From positions 89,632-153,631 of the forward strand of contig JBGANY010000004.1 in assembly GCA_044222005.1 (NCBI GenBank): a stretch of DNA of 64,000 nt, written 5' to 3'. Source of the stretch: Methylotenera_A sp044222005 (GTDB lineage: Bacteria > Pseudomonadota > Gammaproteobacteria > Burkholderiales > Methylophilaceae). A program made the position numbers and the translations under genes. Positions 35,993 through 45,246 of the stretch are shown here, piece after piece (positions within the stretch are counted from its first letter, which is position 1; every line of letters starts with the position of its first letter). The notes under the pieces are model-generated. The model was given only the letters and a program-made list of their open reading frames with translations, searched no databases and was not told where the DNA came from.

Positions 35993-36112
35993 CGACGCTT
36001 GATTTTTTATGAAGCGAGGTGGCTTGGTAAATCGGTTCGGTTATACACTGTTTCTATATTGTCAGGTTACCCGTTCCCAATACCAAAGCATATCTCTACC
36101 GGAGAAAATGAA

Positions 36113-36325
36113 ATGAATGCAGTCAAAATGTTAGCAATCGCACTAATCGTGGCAGGAGGCCTGGGGTTGGCGTATGACAGTTTCACTTACACCAAGGAAA
36201 CGCATCAGGCAAAACTGGGGCCGATAGAATTGTCAATCAAGGATAAGGAAACGGTAAACATCCCCGTCTGGGCAGGTGTGGGAGCGATAGTAGCTGGGGT
36301 AATCCTGCTTTTTGTCCGTAAGTAG
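36113..36325 (+). CDS. Small two-helix membrane protein (DUF3185-like)
   Basis: A 70-residue protein with membrane helices at residues 4-20 and 50-68 and a hydrophilic loop (YDSFTYTKETHQAKLGPIEL). CGGAG 9 bp upstream supports the ATG at 36113. It resembles the small DUF3185-type membrane proteins that accompany BON and lmo0937-type genes. Function unknown. Confidence 0.72.
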   Translation: MNAVKMLAIALIVAGGLGLAYDSFTYTKETHQAKLGPIELSIKDKETVNIPVWAGVGAIVAGVILLFVRK

Positions 36326-36366
36326 CCCGCGTAGATACCGTCTCGCCTGTCAAGCCAAATTAGCAC

Positions 36367-36445
36367 GTAGGTTGGGGTAAATTGGGTTTATGAACCCCAA
36401 CACTTCTCACCCCGTTGGGGTTCGTTACACTCACCGCCAACCTAC
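36367..36445. repeat. REP palindrome upstream of the transposase gene
   Basis: Outer arms GTAGGTTGG (36367-36375) and CCAACCTAC (36437-36445) enclose an inner AACCCCAAC/GTTGGGGTT hairpin. This bulged long palindrome is the type mobilised or maintained by REP-associated tyrosine transposases, and one is encoded 82 bp downstream. Confidence 0.75.
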
Positions 36446-36497
36446 AGCCCGAAGAGTCAAAGGGGTCAGCATCGAATTGTTTTCTGCAACCAAATGG

Positions 36498-36518
36498 ATT
36501 CCGTATCAAGTACGGAAT
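36498..36518. repeat. Short REP-type hairpin at the transposase start
   Basis: ATTCCGTA, loop TCAAG, TACGGAAT, ending 8 bp before the transposase ATG. It could be recognised by the transposase or fold over its own ribosome site. Confidence 0.65.
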
Positions 36519-36526
36519 GACAGGCT

Positions 36527-37258
36527 ATGCCACGCCGCCCACGTATTAAGCTAGCTGGTGTTCCGCAACACATCGTTCAGCGAGGCGTTAATCGAGCGCC
36601 GTGTTTCTTTGCTGATGAGGATTATCACTGCTACCTGCATTGGCTTAAGAAAGCCGCCGATGACTGGCACTGTACTATTCATGCCTACGTGTTGATGACC
36701 AACCATGTGCATTTGCTGGTGACGCCTGAGACAAATGAAGGTATTGCCAAGTTGATGCAATCGGTTGGGCGCCGCTATGTGCAATATATTAACCATAGCT
36801 ATAAACGCACTGGCACGCTGTGGGAAGGCCGCTATAAATCGAGCATTATTCAAGCTGAAACTTACTTGCTGGCCTGTATGCGCTATATAGAGCTTAACCC
36901 TGTTCGCGCCAATATGGTGCAAGACCCCAGTCAATACGCATGGTCGAGTTATAGATTTAATGCGCTTGCCCAGCCGAATAGCGTCATCACCCCGCATTCA
37001 CTTTACCTTAGCCTCGGGCAAGAAGTTGAAGTTAGGCAAGAGGCTTATAGAAGGCTATTTCGTAGTGAGTTGGATGAAGATGCCATTAAAGATATTCGCC
37101 TGGCGTTGGCGCAGAGCCAACCTTTAGGCAGTAAAAAGTTTGGTGAAGAGATATGCGAGGCACTGGGCATGCGCCGTACTCAGCATAGGCGCGGGCGACC
37201 AAGCAACATTAAAGACCAAGTTACAGTAACAAAAACACAAACAGGGTTTGGGTTTTAA
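36527..37258 (+). CDS. REP-associated tyrosine transposase (RAYT, Y1_Tnp/TnpA_REP family)
   Basis: A 243-residue HUH-type enzyme. The start PRRPRIKLAGVPQHIVQRGV, the HUH motif MTNHVHLLVTP near residue 64 and the catalytic Tyr region VGRRYVQYINHSYKRTGTLW are all present, as is YIELNPVRANMV. The C-terminal 70 residues look like a DNA-binding addition with a basic tail. It lacks IS ends and is thought to act on REP palindromes, which lie just upstream. It looks complete. Confidence 0.92.
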   Translation: MPRRPRIKLAGVPQHIVQRGVNRAPCFFADEDYHCYLHWLKKAADDWHCTIHAYVLMTNHVHLLVTPETNEGIAKLMQSVGRRYVQYINHSYKRTGTLWEGRYKSSIIQAETYLLACMRYIELNPVRANMVQDPSQYAWSSYRFNALAQPNSVITPHSLYLSLGQEVEVRQEAYRRLFRSELDEDAIKDIRLALAQSQPLGSKKFGEEICEALGMRRTQHRRGRPSNIKDQVTVTKTQTGFGF

Positions 37259-37286
37259 TGAACCCTATTGCTTCTGCTATTGAGGG

Positions 37287-37649
37287 TTAAACCTGCATAT
37301 TCATAATGTCGTGATAAGCGGATACCAGCTTGTTGCGCACCTGTACCGTAGCCTGAAACGAGATGTTGGCTTTTTGTCCGGCTATCATTACGTCGGACAG
37401 GCTGACGCTGTCATCGCCCATGGCAAAGTTCTTGCCCAGGGTTTCGGCATTGACTTGAACTTGGTTGACTTGATCAAGTGACGCTTTCAGTGCATCTGAA
37501 AAACTCACTTTTGAGGAGCTTTGGGTATTCTGGATGCCGGCAGAAGAGCCCAATCCAGCGATAGCTTCGCTTTGTGGGCGTTGCGCTGCCGCTTTTAGCT
37601 GTGCAAGCATGGATTCTATTCTGCTTGAATCAATTCCACCTGCTTTCAT
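37287..37649 (-). CDS. fliE: Flagellar hook-basal body protein FliE
   Basis: A 120-residue MS-ring/rod adaptor. The conserved C-terminal half has FSDALKASLDQVNQVQ, then LSDVMIAGQKANISFQATVQ and RNKLVSAYHDIMNMQV. The GGAGGT site 5 bp before the ATG is strong. It is divergent from fliF, a common arrangement in betaproteobacteria. Confidence 0.95.
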   Translation of the reverse strand: MKAGGIDSSRIESMLAQLKAAAQRPQSEAIAGLGSSAGIQNTQSSSKVSFSDALKASLDQVNQVQVNAETLGKNFAMGDDSVSLSDVMIAGQKANISFQATVQVRNKLVSAYHDIMNMQV

Positions 37650-37883
37650 GGGTTACCTCCATTTCATCTTAAAACATTCATTGCTGGCTTGTTAATTAGA
37701 ACAAATTGCCGTTGATGACTAATTTAACACTTCAAGACCAGCGCGAGGGCTCAAATAGGCTGATGAAAATTGCTCTATTCTTAAATTTGAAAATCCAGGC
37801 AATCGGCATAATGATATCTAATCGGTCAGGCAGGTAATTATTGAAGCGTAGTCGGTTAAATAAAAAACCTGAACCTGAAGTAA

Positions 37884-39554
37884 ATGGCAGGTGTAAATGA
37901 AGGAATTGTGATGGCAGCAACAACGGATGCGGTCTTAACTGGTGGAGGTACGATGGGATCTGTCTCTCAAATGGGCAACAAATTGCTATTATTGGCTGGC
38001 GTAGCCGCCGTGATTGCGGTGATGGCCGTATTCTGGCTATGGAGCCAGCAGCCGGATTACCGCGTGCTGTTCTCAAACTATTCCGATAAAGATGGAGGCG
38101 CTATCGTGGCCGCGCTGGAGAAGATGAATGTGCCTTATAAATTTTCCGAGAGTGGCACAGCGATTCTTGTCCCGGCTGCCCAAGTACATCAGGCACGCCT
38201 TAAACTGGCCTCAGATGGCCTGCCTAAAGGTGGCAATATCGGTTTCGAGATTTTAGAAAATCAGAAATTCGGTGTTTCGCAATTTGTAGAGCAGGTCAAT
38301 TTTCAACGTGCGCTGGAAGGCGAGCTGGAACGCAGCATCCAGTCTATCGGCGCGGTTGAGATGGCGAGAATCCATCTTGCTATCCCTAAGGCTTCCGTAT
38401 TTGTGAGAGACCAGCAAAAACCGACTGCTTCCGTGCTGCTGAATCTGCGCGCAGGCCGCAGTCTGGATGCCCAGCAGGTAGGCGCCGTGGTGCATCTGGT
38501 GGCCAGCAGCGTGCCTGATTTGCCCGCAGCTAATGTAACGGTGGTAGACCAGAATGGTAACTTGCTTTCAGACACTTCCAAAAAAATGGGTGCCAATAAT
38601 CTGGACCCGACACAGCTTAAGTATGTGGATGACATCCAGCAGAGCATTGCCAAGCGCGTTGAATCTATTATTACCCCAATAGTTGGCGCCAAGAATGTAC
38701 GTGCAGAGGCAAGTGCGGAAATCGACTTTTCCAGCCTGGAGCAGGCGGCAGAGACCTACAAACCTAATCAGAAGCCAGAAGATGTGGTTGTGAGAAGCAT
38801 GCAGAGCAATGAGTCGCTGAGCAGCAATGGCAACGGTGTGGTAGCCGGCGTGCCTGGGGCCTTGTCGAACCAGCCTCCCGCAAACGCTACTGCGCCAATC
38901 ACGGCGCCTGCTGGAACAGAAGCAGCAGCGGGTACGGCCACCGCGGCGGTGCCGGTAGATAGCCAGAAGAACGTGACGACCAATTATGAGGTAGACAAGA
39001 CCGTGCGCTATGTACAGCAGGCGATGGGCGGCATCAAGCGCCTGAATGTTGCGGTAGTGGTGAACAACATGCCGGTTGTAGATAAAAAAGGCAAAGTGAC
39101 CTATCGTCCTTTGACCGCCGCCGAAAAGCAACAGATCAACGATTTGGCGATGCAGGCAATGGGCTTTAATAAAGAGCGTGGCGATTCATTGACTGTGGTG
39201 AACAGTTCATTTGCCGGTGAACCGACAGAAATCGTGCCTGAAGTGCCGATGTGGAAAAATCCGGAAACGATCGAGTACGCCAAAGATGCGCTGCGTTTTA
39301 TTGTGGGGGTTGTGGTGTTGTTCATGCTTTATTCCCGCGCCTTGAAACCTATGCTGAATAAATTGATGACAGCATCCCCAAAATCGCTGAATGCGCCGGA
39401 TGGTGAAGATGCCATCGTGAACCTGAGCGGCGAGCAGGCGAAGCTGGCGGCTCCTGCATTCGATCAGAATCTGGTCGCGGCCAAACAAATGGCAAAAGAG
39501 AACCCACGCATGGTTGCTAACGTGGTTGCAAACTGGACGAACGGGAACGGATAG
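37884..39554 (+). CDS. fliF: Flagellar MS-ring protein FliF
   Basis: A 556-residue inner-membrane ring protein. The first membrane helix is at residues 33-54, the YscJ/FliF domain covers residues 55-230 (YRVLFSNYSDKDGGAIVAAL, GFEILENQKFGVSQFVEQVN), a Pro/Ala-rich loop lies near residues 310-360, and the second membrane helix is near residue 475. The C-terminal tail binds FliG. ATG 37911 with AAGGA upstream is an alternative start giving nine fewer residues. Confidence 0.95.
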   Translation: MAGVNEGIVMAATTDAVLTGGGTMGSVSQMGNKLLLLAGVAAVIAVMAVFWLWSQQPDYRVLFSNYSDKDGGAIVAALEKMNVPYKFSESGTAILVPAAQVHQARLKLASDGLPKGGNIGFEILENQKFGVSQFVEQVNFQRALEGELERSIQSIGAVEMARIHLAIPKASVFVRDQQKPTASVLLNLRAGRSLDAQQVGAVVHLVASSVPDLPAANVTVVDQNGNLLSDTSKKMGANNLDPTQLKYVDDIQQSIAKRVESIITPIVGAKNVRAEASAEIDFSSLEQAAETYKPNQKPEDVVVRSMQSNESLSSNGNGVVAGVPGALSNQPPANATAPITAPAGTEAAAGTATAAVPVDSQKNVTTNYEVDKTVRYVQQAMGGIKRLNVAVVVNNMPVVDKKGKVTYRPLTAAEKQQINDLAMQAMGFNKERGDSLTVVNSSFAGEPTEIVPEVPMWKNPETIEYAKDALRFIVGVVVLFMLYSRALKPMLNKLMTASPKSLNAPDGEDAIVNLSGEQAKLAAPAFDQNLVAAKQMAKENPRMVANVVANWTNGNG

Positions 39555-39559
39555 AAAAA

Positions 39560-40558
39560 ATGAGTGATGATGGCGTAATGAGAAGCGCAGTATTGATGCT
39601 GGCGCTGGGTGAAGATGAAGCCGCCGAAGTGATGAAGTTTCTCAGCCCGAAAGAAGTACAGAAGCTTGGCGAGGCCATGGCAACGATGAAATCGGTAGGC
39701 CGGGAGCAGGTAGAAACCGTTGTAACGGAATTTTTGACAGAAGCCGGGCAAAGCAGCGATTTTGCTGTTGATTCCGATGAGTATATCCGTTCGGTATTGA
39801 ATAAGGCGCTTGGCGAGGATAAGGCTTCCGGTCTCCTTAACCGTATTTTGCAGTCACCGGAGTCAAGCGGTATCGACACTTTGAAGTGGATGGATGCAAA
39901 CACTGTCGCCGAGTTTATCCAGAACGAGCACCCGCAGATTATCGCGACTATTCTGGTGCATCTGGAGCCAGACCAGGCCTCGGCCGTGCTTGGTCATTTT
40001 ACCGACCGGTTGCGGCAGGATGTGATGCTGCGTATTGCAACGCTGGACGGCGTTAAGCCCATTGCCTTGCGTGAGCTCAATGACGTGATGAGCAAGCTGC
40101 TCACAGGCAACGAGAACATCAAGAAACAGACCATGGGCGGCATCAAGGTGGCGGCCGATATCATGAACTTTATGAGTGGCGACAATGAGGCCAGCGTCAT
40201 GGAAGGGCTGAAAAGTTACGATGATGAAATGGCGCAGAAGATCATGGATCAGATGTTTGTGTTCGATAACATCATGGATATCGATGACAAGGGCATTCAG
40301 GTCATCCTGAAGGAAGTGCAGTCGGAAACACTGATTGTTGCACTTAAAGGTACAACCGAAGAAATACGCGCGAAGATATTCAAGAACATGTCGTCACGTG
40401 CAGCAGAAATGATGAAAGAAGACCTGGAAGCAAAAGGTCCGGTCAAACTTTCGGAAGTGGAAGCGCAGCAGAAACAGATTCTGCAAATCGTTCGCAGGCT
40501 GGCAGATGAAGGTCAGGTCATGCTGGCTGGCAAAGGCGGAGATGATCAATATGTATAA
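39560..40558 (+). CDS. fliG: Flagellar motor switch protein FliG
   Basis: A 332-residue C-ring protein. The N-terminal domain has MLALGEDEAAEVMKFLSPKE, the middle domain has the EHPQIIATILVHLEP block, and the C-terminal motor domain has FVFDNIMDIDDKGIQVIL and KNMSSRAAEMMKEDLE with the charged torque residues. It starts 5 bp after fliF. Confidence 0.97.
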   Translation: MSDDGVMRSAVLMLALGEDEAAEVMKFLSPKEVQKLGEAMATMKSVGREQVETVVTEFLTEAGQSSDFAVDSDEYIRSVLNKALGEDKASGLLNRILQSPESSGIDTLKWMDANTVAEFIQNEHPQIIATILVHLEPDQASAVLGHFTDRLRQDVMLRIATLDGVKPIALRELNDVMSKLLTGNENIKKQTMGGIKVAADIMNFMSGDNEASVMEGLKSYDDEMAQKIMDQMFVFDNIMDIDDKGIQVILKEVQSETLIVALKGTTEEIRAKIFKNMSSRAAEMMKEDLEAKGPVKLSEVEAQQKQILQIVRRLADEGQVMLAGKGGDDQYV

Positions 40559-40569
40559 AGGTGCTCAAT

Positions 40570-41226
40570 ATGGCTAATCTGGCTACCCCCAAAGAACAGC
40601 AAACTGCCTACGAAAGATGGCAGATGTCATCTTTTGCCGAAGGCGACCAAGGTATCGGCAGCAATAAACCGAAAAAGAAAGAAAACGCTGCCAGCGCCGA
40701 AACGGTCTCGCAGATTCTGGAGGCTGTACGCAAAGAGGCTTATGCTAAAGGCGTGCAGGAAGGATTTGCCGTCGGCATGGCAAAGGCGAGAGAGGCGGCT
40801 TATGAGGATAAGCAGCGGTTTCTTAAACTGATGGCGGCCTTCAATGAGGCGCTTGAAAAATCAGATGAGCTGATTGCAGATGATGTGTTGTCATTGGCGC
40901 TGGATATTGCAAAAGCCATGCTGAAAGTCAAGCTGGACGTGGATCCTGCGTTGGTGCTGCCGGTGGTCATGGACGCTATCCATTACCTTCCCTATGTGCA
41001 GAAACCGGCCAGAATCCTGGTGCATCATGATGATGCGCAGATATTGCGTGAGTACCTGGCAGAGGAAATATCCAGCCAGCACTGGCAGATCCAGGAAGAC
41101 AGCAGTATCGAGCGTGGCGGTTGCCTGGTAGAAACCGGTGCCAATCAGATCGATGCCACCAATGCAGTCCGCTGGAAAAGAATCAGCGAAGCATTGGCGC
41201 AGAACAACGATTGGCTGTTGCCATGA
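40570..41226 (+). CDS. fliH: Flagellar assembly protein FliH
   Basis: A 218-residue regulator of the FliI ATPase. A central region with glycine repeats (AYAKGVQEGFAVGMAKA) and a C-terminal domain with VDPALVLPVVMDAI and IERGGCLVETGANQIDA are typical. ATG 40570 with AAGG 8 bp upstream is chosen; a GTG at 40561 is in frame. Its stop overlaps the fliI ATG. Confidence 0.92.
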   Translation: MANLATPKEQQTAYERWQMSSFAEGDQGIGSNKPKKKENAASAETVSQILEAVRKEAYAKGVQEGFAVGMAKAREAAYEDKQRFLKLMAAFNEALEKSDELIADDVLSLALDIAKAMLKVKLDVDPALVLPVVMDAIHYLPYVQKPARILVHHDDAQILREYLAEEISSQHWQIQEDSSIERGGCLVETGANQIDATNAVRWKRISEALAQNNDWLLP

Positions 41227-42656
41227 ATCAGCAAAATCCACCGCCACAAAACCTGCATCAACAGCGCTGGCATGATCAGATGCGCGACTGCAAGGAGATT
41301 TTGCGTATTGTCGAGCCTGTAGAAATCGCGGGCCGCATTACAAAGCTGACCGGGCTGGTGATGGAGGCCGTGGGGATTAAATTGCCCATAGGCAGTGCCT
41401 GCTATGTGCCTTTGACAGAAGGCAGTAGGGTAGAAGCTGAAGTGGTCGGCTTCGATGGCGATAGCTTGCTGCTGATGCCTCAGAGCAGTGTCGATGGCGT
41501 GGTTCCAGGGGCCAAGGTGTTTGCCCTGGAGGTCGCCAAAGCCTTGCCCAAGCCGCGTTTCGGCCAGCCGCCGCGCAGAAGGGTCACCGATATTGCGCGC
41601 CATCTGCCGGTAGGCAATGAGCTGCTGGGCCGTGTGGTTGATGGTGCAGGTAATCCGCTGGATGATCTGGGCAAGATTGAAACTTCGCATAGCGCGCCAT
41701 TGAATGCCCGTCCCATGAATCCATTGATGCGTGCGCCGATTGAAGAGGTGCTGGATGTAGGCGTGCGGGCGATTAACAGCATGCTCACGGTTGGCCGCGG
41801 CCAGCGAATGGGCTTGTTTGCAGGTTCCGGCGTAGGTAAAAGCGTGCTGCTTGGCATGATGGCGCGTTATACCACAGCCGATGTGATCGTAGTAGGGCTC
41901 ATTGGCGAACGCGGGCGAGAGGTTAAGGAGTTTATCGAACAGATTCTAGGCCCAGAAGGGCTGGCACGTTCGGTCGTTGTTGCTGCACCTGCGGATGCGC
42001 CTGCATTGATGCGTCTGCAAGGCGCCAACTATGCCACGACCATTGCCGAGAATTTCCGCAATCAGGGCAAGAATGTGCTGCTGATCATGGATTCATTGAC
42101 CCGCTTTGCCATGGCGCAGCGCGAGATTGCACTGGCGATTGGCGAGCCGCCGGCTACCAAGGGCTATCCGCCCTCTGTATTTGCCAAGCTGCCGGCGCTG
42201 GTAGAGCGCGTGGGTAACGGCAAGCCAGGAGAAGGCTCAATCACTGCTTTCTACACTGTACTTACCGAAGGCGATGACCAGCAGGACCCCATTGCCGATG
42301 CGGCCCGTGCCATTCTTGACGGGCATATCGTACTTAACCGCAGCCTGGCCGAGAGCGGCCATTACCCTGCGATTGATATTGAGCAGTCGATCAGCCGCGC
42401 CATGCACAATATCACCAGCGCGGAGCACCAGAAACTGGCGCGCAAACTCAAGCAGCTGAATTCTCGCTATATGCGCAGTGTGGATCTGATTAATGTCGGG
42501 GCTTATGAAGCGGGGAGTGATGCTGTGCTTGATCTGGCGATTACCAAACACGAAAGCATTAACGCATTCTTGCAACAGGATATTTCGGAACGGGCAGGAG
42601 TGAATGAGAGTATCCATCATCTGGCGCATGTGCTTGATGAAACGATACAGAACTAA
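41223..42656 (+). CDS. fliI: Flagellum-specific ATPase FliI
   Basis: A 477-residue export ATPase, related to the F1 beta subunit. Walker A is FAGSGVGKSVLLG near residue 203, Walker B is in VLLIMDSLTRFAMAQRE, and GYPPSVFAKLPALVERVG is the family signature. The start at 41223 overlaps the fliH stop (ATGA); a longer in-frame reading from 41121 would lie inside fliH and is rejected. Confidence 0.96.
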   Translation: MNQQNPPPQNLHQQRWHDQMRDCKEILRIVEPVEIAGRITKLTGLVMEAVGIKLPIGSACYVPLTEGSRVEAEVVGFDGDSLLLMPQSSVDGVVPGAKVFALEVAKALPKPRFGQPPRRRVTDIARHLPVGNELLGRVVDGAGNPLDDLGKIETSHSAPLNARPMNPLMRAPIEEVLDVGVRAINSMLTVGRGQRMGLFAGSGVGKSVLLGMMARYTTADVIVVGLIGERGREVKEFIEQILGPEGLARSVVVAAPADAPALMRLQGANYATTIAENFRNQGKNVLLIMDSLTRFAMAQREIALAIGEPPATKGYPPSVFAKLPALVERVGNGKPGEGSITAFYTVLTEGDDQQDPIADAARAILDGHIVLNRSLAESGHYPAIDIEQSISRAMHNITSAEHQKLARKLKQLNSRYMRSVDLINVGAYEAGSDAVLDLAITKHESINAFLQQDISERAGVNESIHHLAHVLDETIQN

Positions 42657-42687
42657 ACCGCATAAAAATTAAAAAGATTGAGACGAT

Positions 42688-43137
42688 ATGGCAGCACATT
42701 CAGCCGGTATATTGAAGACATTAAAGGAGATGGCCGCCAAGGAAGTGGATCTGGCGGCGGAGGCATTGGCGCATACCATGAAGATGGCGGAAGAGGCGCA
42801 GAACAAGCAGCGCATGCTAACCGAATACCGGCAGGATTATCTCAAGAACCTCAATCATCTTTTGGAAACCGGCGTGAGTGCGGAAACATACCGGAATTTC
42901 CAGAATTTTTTTACCAAGCTGGATCAGGCGGTGATGGGTCAGCAGGAAGTGGTGGCCTTTGCAAAGCAGCAGGTGAAAGTACAGCGCGAATTGTGGCAGG
43001 AAAGCCAGCGTAAGAAACTGTCTTATGAGGTACTGTCACAGCGCTCGGATAAGCGTGCACATAAAATCGAGCAAAAAAAGGATCAGAAAATGATGGACGA
43101 ATTTGCCACGCGCACCAGCAGGACCAGACATTTGTAA
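42688..43137 (+). CDS. fliJ: Flagellar export protein FliJ
   Basis: A 149-residue coiled-coil protein that inserts into the FliI ring and couples export to the proton gradient. It is helical over its full length, rich in Lys, Gln and Glu, with LKEMAAKEVDLAAEALAHTM at the N-terminus. It sits between fliI and fliK. Confidence 0.92.
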   Translation: MAAHSAGILKTLKEMAAKEVDLAAEALAHTMKMAEEAQNKQRMLTEYRQDYLKNLNHLLETGVSAETYRNFQNFFTKLDQAVMGQQEVVAFAKQQVKVQRELWQESQRKKLSYEVLSQRSDKRAHKIEQKKDQKMMDEFATRTSRTRHL

Positions 43138-43205
43138 ATGGTTGATAAAGTGAATGGCCGAAGTATTTTGAGATCAGTAGCAGTTAATTCCTGGAGTGGG
43201 ACAAT

Positions 43206-44516
43206 ATGCAAAATTTAACATTACAAATGACACAAACAACAGTGTTAAAAAAGGCGATGGGCGCGACAAACAATACTAATACAAGTGCTGATAACGCCGC
43301 GACTACGGAGCCAAATACATCGTTTCATGCTTTACTGAATAAGCAGGCGAAAGCCCAGAAAGATTCAGCCCGGCAGGAGTTGGCTCAACAAAAACTGGCT
43401 CAGCAAAAACCGGCGCCAAAAATTTCAAGTGCGCAAGAGCGCGAAGAAGGCGAGCAGAAGAGCAAGATTGCGGCTGATTATGCCGAGTTTGTCGTCGCGG
43501 CCAATGATATAAAAAACTCCGATAGCAGTGTGAGTGAGCATGTTCAGTTTGCGGAAAATGCCAGCGCAGCGCCCATTGTGCAAGCGCTTGATATTCCTGA
43601 TAAAACACAAATAGCTGCTGAGAATGTCAATGGTAAAGAGGCGTTAAACAATGCGACAGATGCGGCCGTCATTGTTACCGCAGTACCGGTGTCAGTGGTG
43701 TTAACGCCTGTAACGAATTCGAGAATTACCAATGCATCGGAAAACTCAGGTTTGCCTGCTGCCAACACTGCTTCGCAAGCAGTCACCACTTCTGAAAGTG
43801 CTGCACCGCAGCATAAATTTGCTGCAGCAGCGCGGAATGAAGCTCAGGATACGTTGTCGGCAACAAATGCCAAGGCTGTTCCAGACCAAACCCGCTGGAC
43901 AGATGTGATGCAGTCGGCAGCCAGGCAGGTTGCGAGTGATGAATCCGTGACTGCAAAATCGATGCTGGATACCGCTAAAGAGGGCAATAAGGATCTTGCG
44001 ATAAAAAACATGGCGATACCTGCAAGCCCACCTACGCTGGCGCAAATGAATGCCAGCTTGCCAGTGCAGGCTGTAAGTGCCAATACCATCCATGTTTACC
44101 CGGGAAAAGCGGGTTGGGATCAGGCAATTAGCCAAAAGGTGTTGTGGATGGTGGGGGCGGGAGAACAATCCGCAACGCTGACACTGAATCCGCCAGACCT
44201 TGGACCCTTGCAGGTAGTGATTAATGTGCAGAATGACAAGGCAGATGCGACATTTATCTCGGACAACGCAGAGGTGAGACAAGCCTTGCAGGACGGCATG
44301 TCAAATTTGCGTGACAAGATGAGCGAATCCGGGATCCAGCTTGGCCAGGCCAATATAAGCTCTGGCGGGCAGGCACAGCAGGAATTCCAGCAAGCTACGC
44401 AAAACAGGGCAGCTTCACGGCTCGATCAAAGTGCCCCCATTTCACATGAGGAAAATGCAGCCAGCACGAAAACCTTAACCCGCATAAGCAACGGGTTGGT
44501 GGACACTTTTGCCTAA
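43206..44516 (+). CDS. fliK: Flagellar hook-length control protein FliK
   Basis: A 436-residue secreted ruler protein. A long low-complexity Ala/Thr/Asn-rich N-terminus (residues 1-310) precedes the conserved FliK C-terminal domain with ATLTLNPPDLGPLQVVINVQ near residue 325, then the Gln-rich tail. This domain switches FlhB from hook to filament export. GGAGTGGG 5 bp upstream supports the start. Confidence 0.93.
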   Translation: MQNLTLQMTQTTVLKKAMGATNNTNTSADNAATTEPNTSFHALLNKQAKAQKDSARQELAQQKLAQQKPAPKISSAQEREEGEQKSKIAADYAEFVVAANDIKNSDSSVSEHVQFAENASAAPIVQALDIPDKTQIAAENVNGKEALNNATDAAVIVTAVPVSVVLTPVTNSRITNASENSGLPAANTASQAVTTSESAAPQHKFAAAARNEAQDTLSATNAKAVPDQTRWTDVMQSAARQVASDESVTAKSMLDTAKEGNKDLAIKNMAIPASPPTLAQMNASLPVQAVSANTIHVYPGKAGWDQAISQKVLWMVGAGEQSATLTLNPPDLGPLQVVINVQNDKADATFISDNAEVRQALQDGMSNLRDKMSESGIQLGQANISSGGQAQQEFQQATQNRAASRLDQSAPISHEENAASTKTLTRISNGLVDTFA

Positions 44517-44727
44517 CTATATGACTTTATGATTGTTTTGTACGTGCCAATTCAGTTTTCGCAGGCATCATTAATGCTTTGTAAAGGCAAACTCTAATTT
44601 AACGCCTTTTTCCCCTTCTTATCCATGCTTGTTGTCAGGCCATTTTTTTTCATAATGGAGCCATCAGTAACGCCAATGACTGTCCAACGGGTAGCAAAGG
44701 CTCCAGCCAATAAGGAAAGGCAAAAAT

Positions 44728-45228
44728 ATGGCATTAGATCCAAAATCAGAAGAGGCTGCAGCTGCAGCACCGGCAACATCTTCCAAAAAGAAATTAATCA
44801 TCATAATTGCTGCAGCGCTGGTGTTGCTTGGTGGAGGTGGCGGAGCCGCTTGGTATTTTATGCATCAGAAGCCGGATCACAAAAAAGAGGTCAGGCACGA
44901 AGAGCCGGCAAAAGCGCCAGTCTTTGTTACTCTGGAAACGTTTACTGTGAACCTGCAGCCCGATCCGGATGAAAAGTTCTTGCAATTGGATCTTTCAATG
45001 CAGGTTGCCAGTCCAGAGGCTGCAGAGCTGTTGAAGACGCAGATGCCAGCGGTACGTAACCGTTTGCTGATGCTGTTGACGAGCAAGACGGCGACCGACA
45101 TTTCTAGCATGGAAGGTAAGAAGCAGTTGAGCGATGAGATCGTCGCCGAGGTGAAAAAGCCGTTTTCTGCGGATGCCAAGCCTCAAGAGGTTACAGGCGT
45201 TTTCTTCACTTCTTTCGTGATTCAATAA
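44728..45228 (+). CDS. fliL: Flagellar basal body-associated protein FliL
   Basis: A 166-residue protein with one membrane helix near residues 23-45, preceded by a basic SSKKK patch, and a periplasmic domain with VFVTLETFTVNLQPDPDEKFLQ in part. It supports stator function. AAGGAAAGG lies before the ATG. The 211-bp gap upstream of it shows no clear promoter. Confidence 0.94.
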   Translation: MALDPKSEEAAAAAPATSSKKKLIIIIAAALVLLGGGGGAAWYFMHQKPDHKKEVRHEEPAKAPVFVTLETFTVNLQPDPDEKFLQLDLSMQVASPEAAELLKTQMPAVRNRLLMLLTSKTATDISSMEGKKQLSDEIVAEVKKPFSADAKPQEVTGVFFTSFVIQ

Positions 45229-45246
45229 TCAGAAGTTTTTTTAGCC

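Noticed and set aside
41121..41222. Longer FliI with 34 extra N-terminal residues
   Set aside because: The extension lies fully inside fliH; the ATGA overlap at 41223 and the conserved N-terminus favour the shorter form.
44517..44727. Promoter in the gap between fliK and fliL
   Set aside because: No box matching sigma-28, sigma-54 or a good sigma-70 pattern at correct spacing; the AT-rich stretch alone is not enough.
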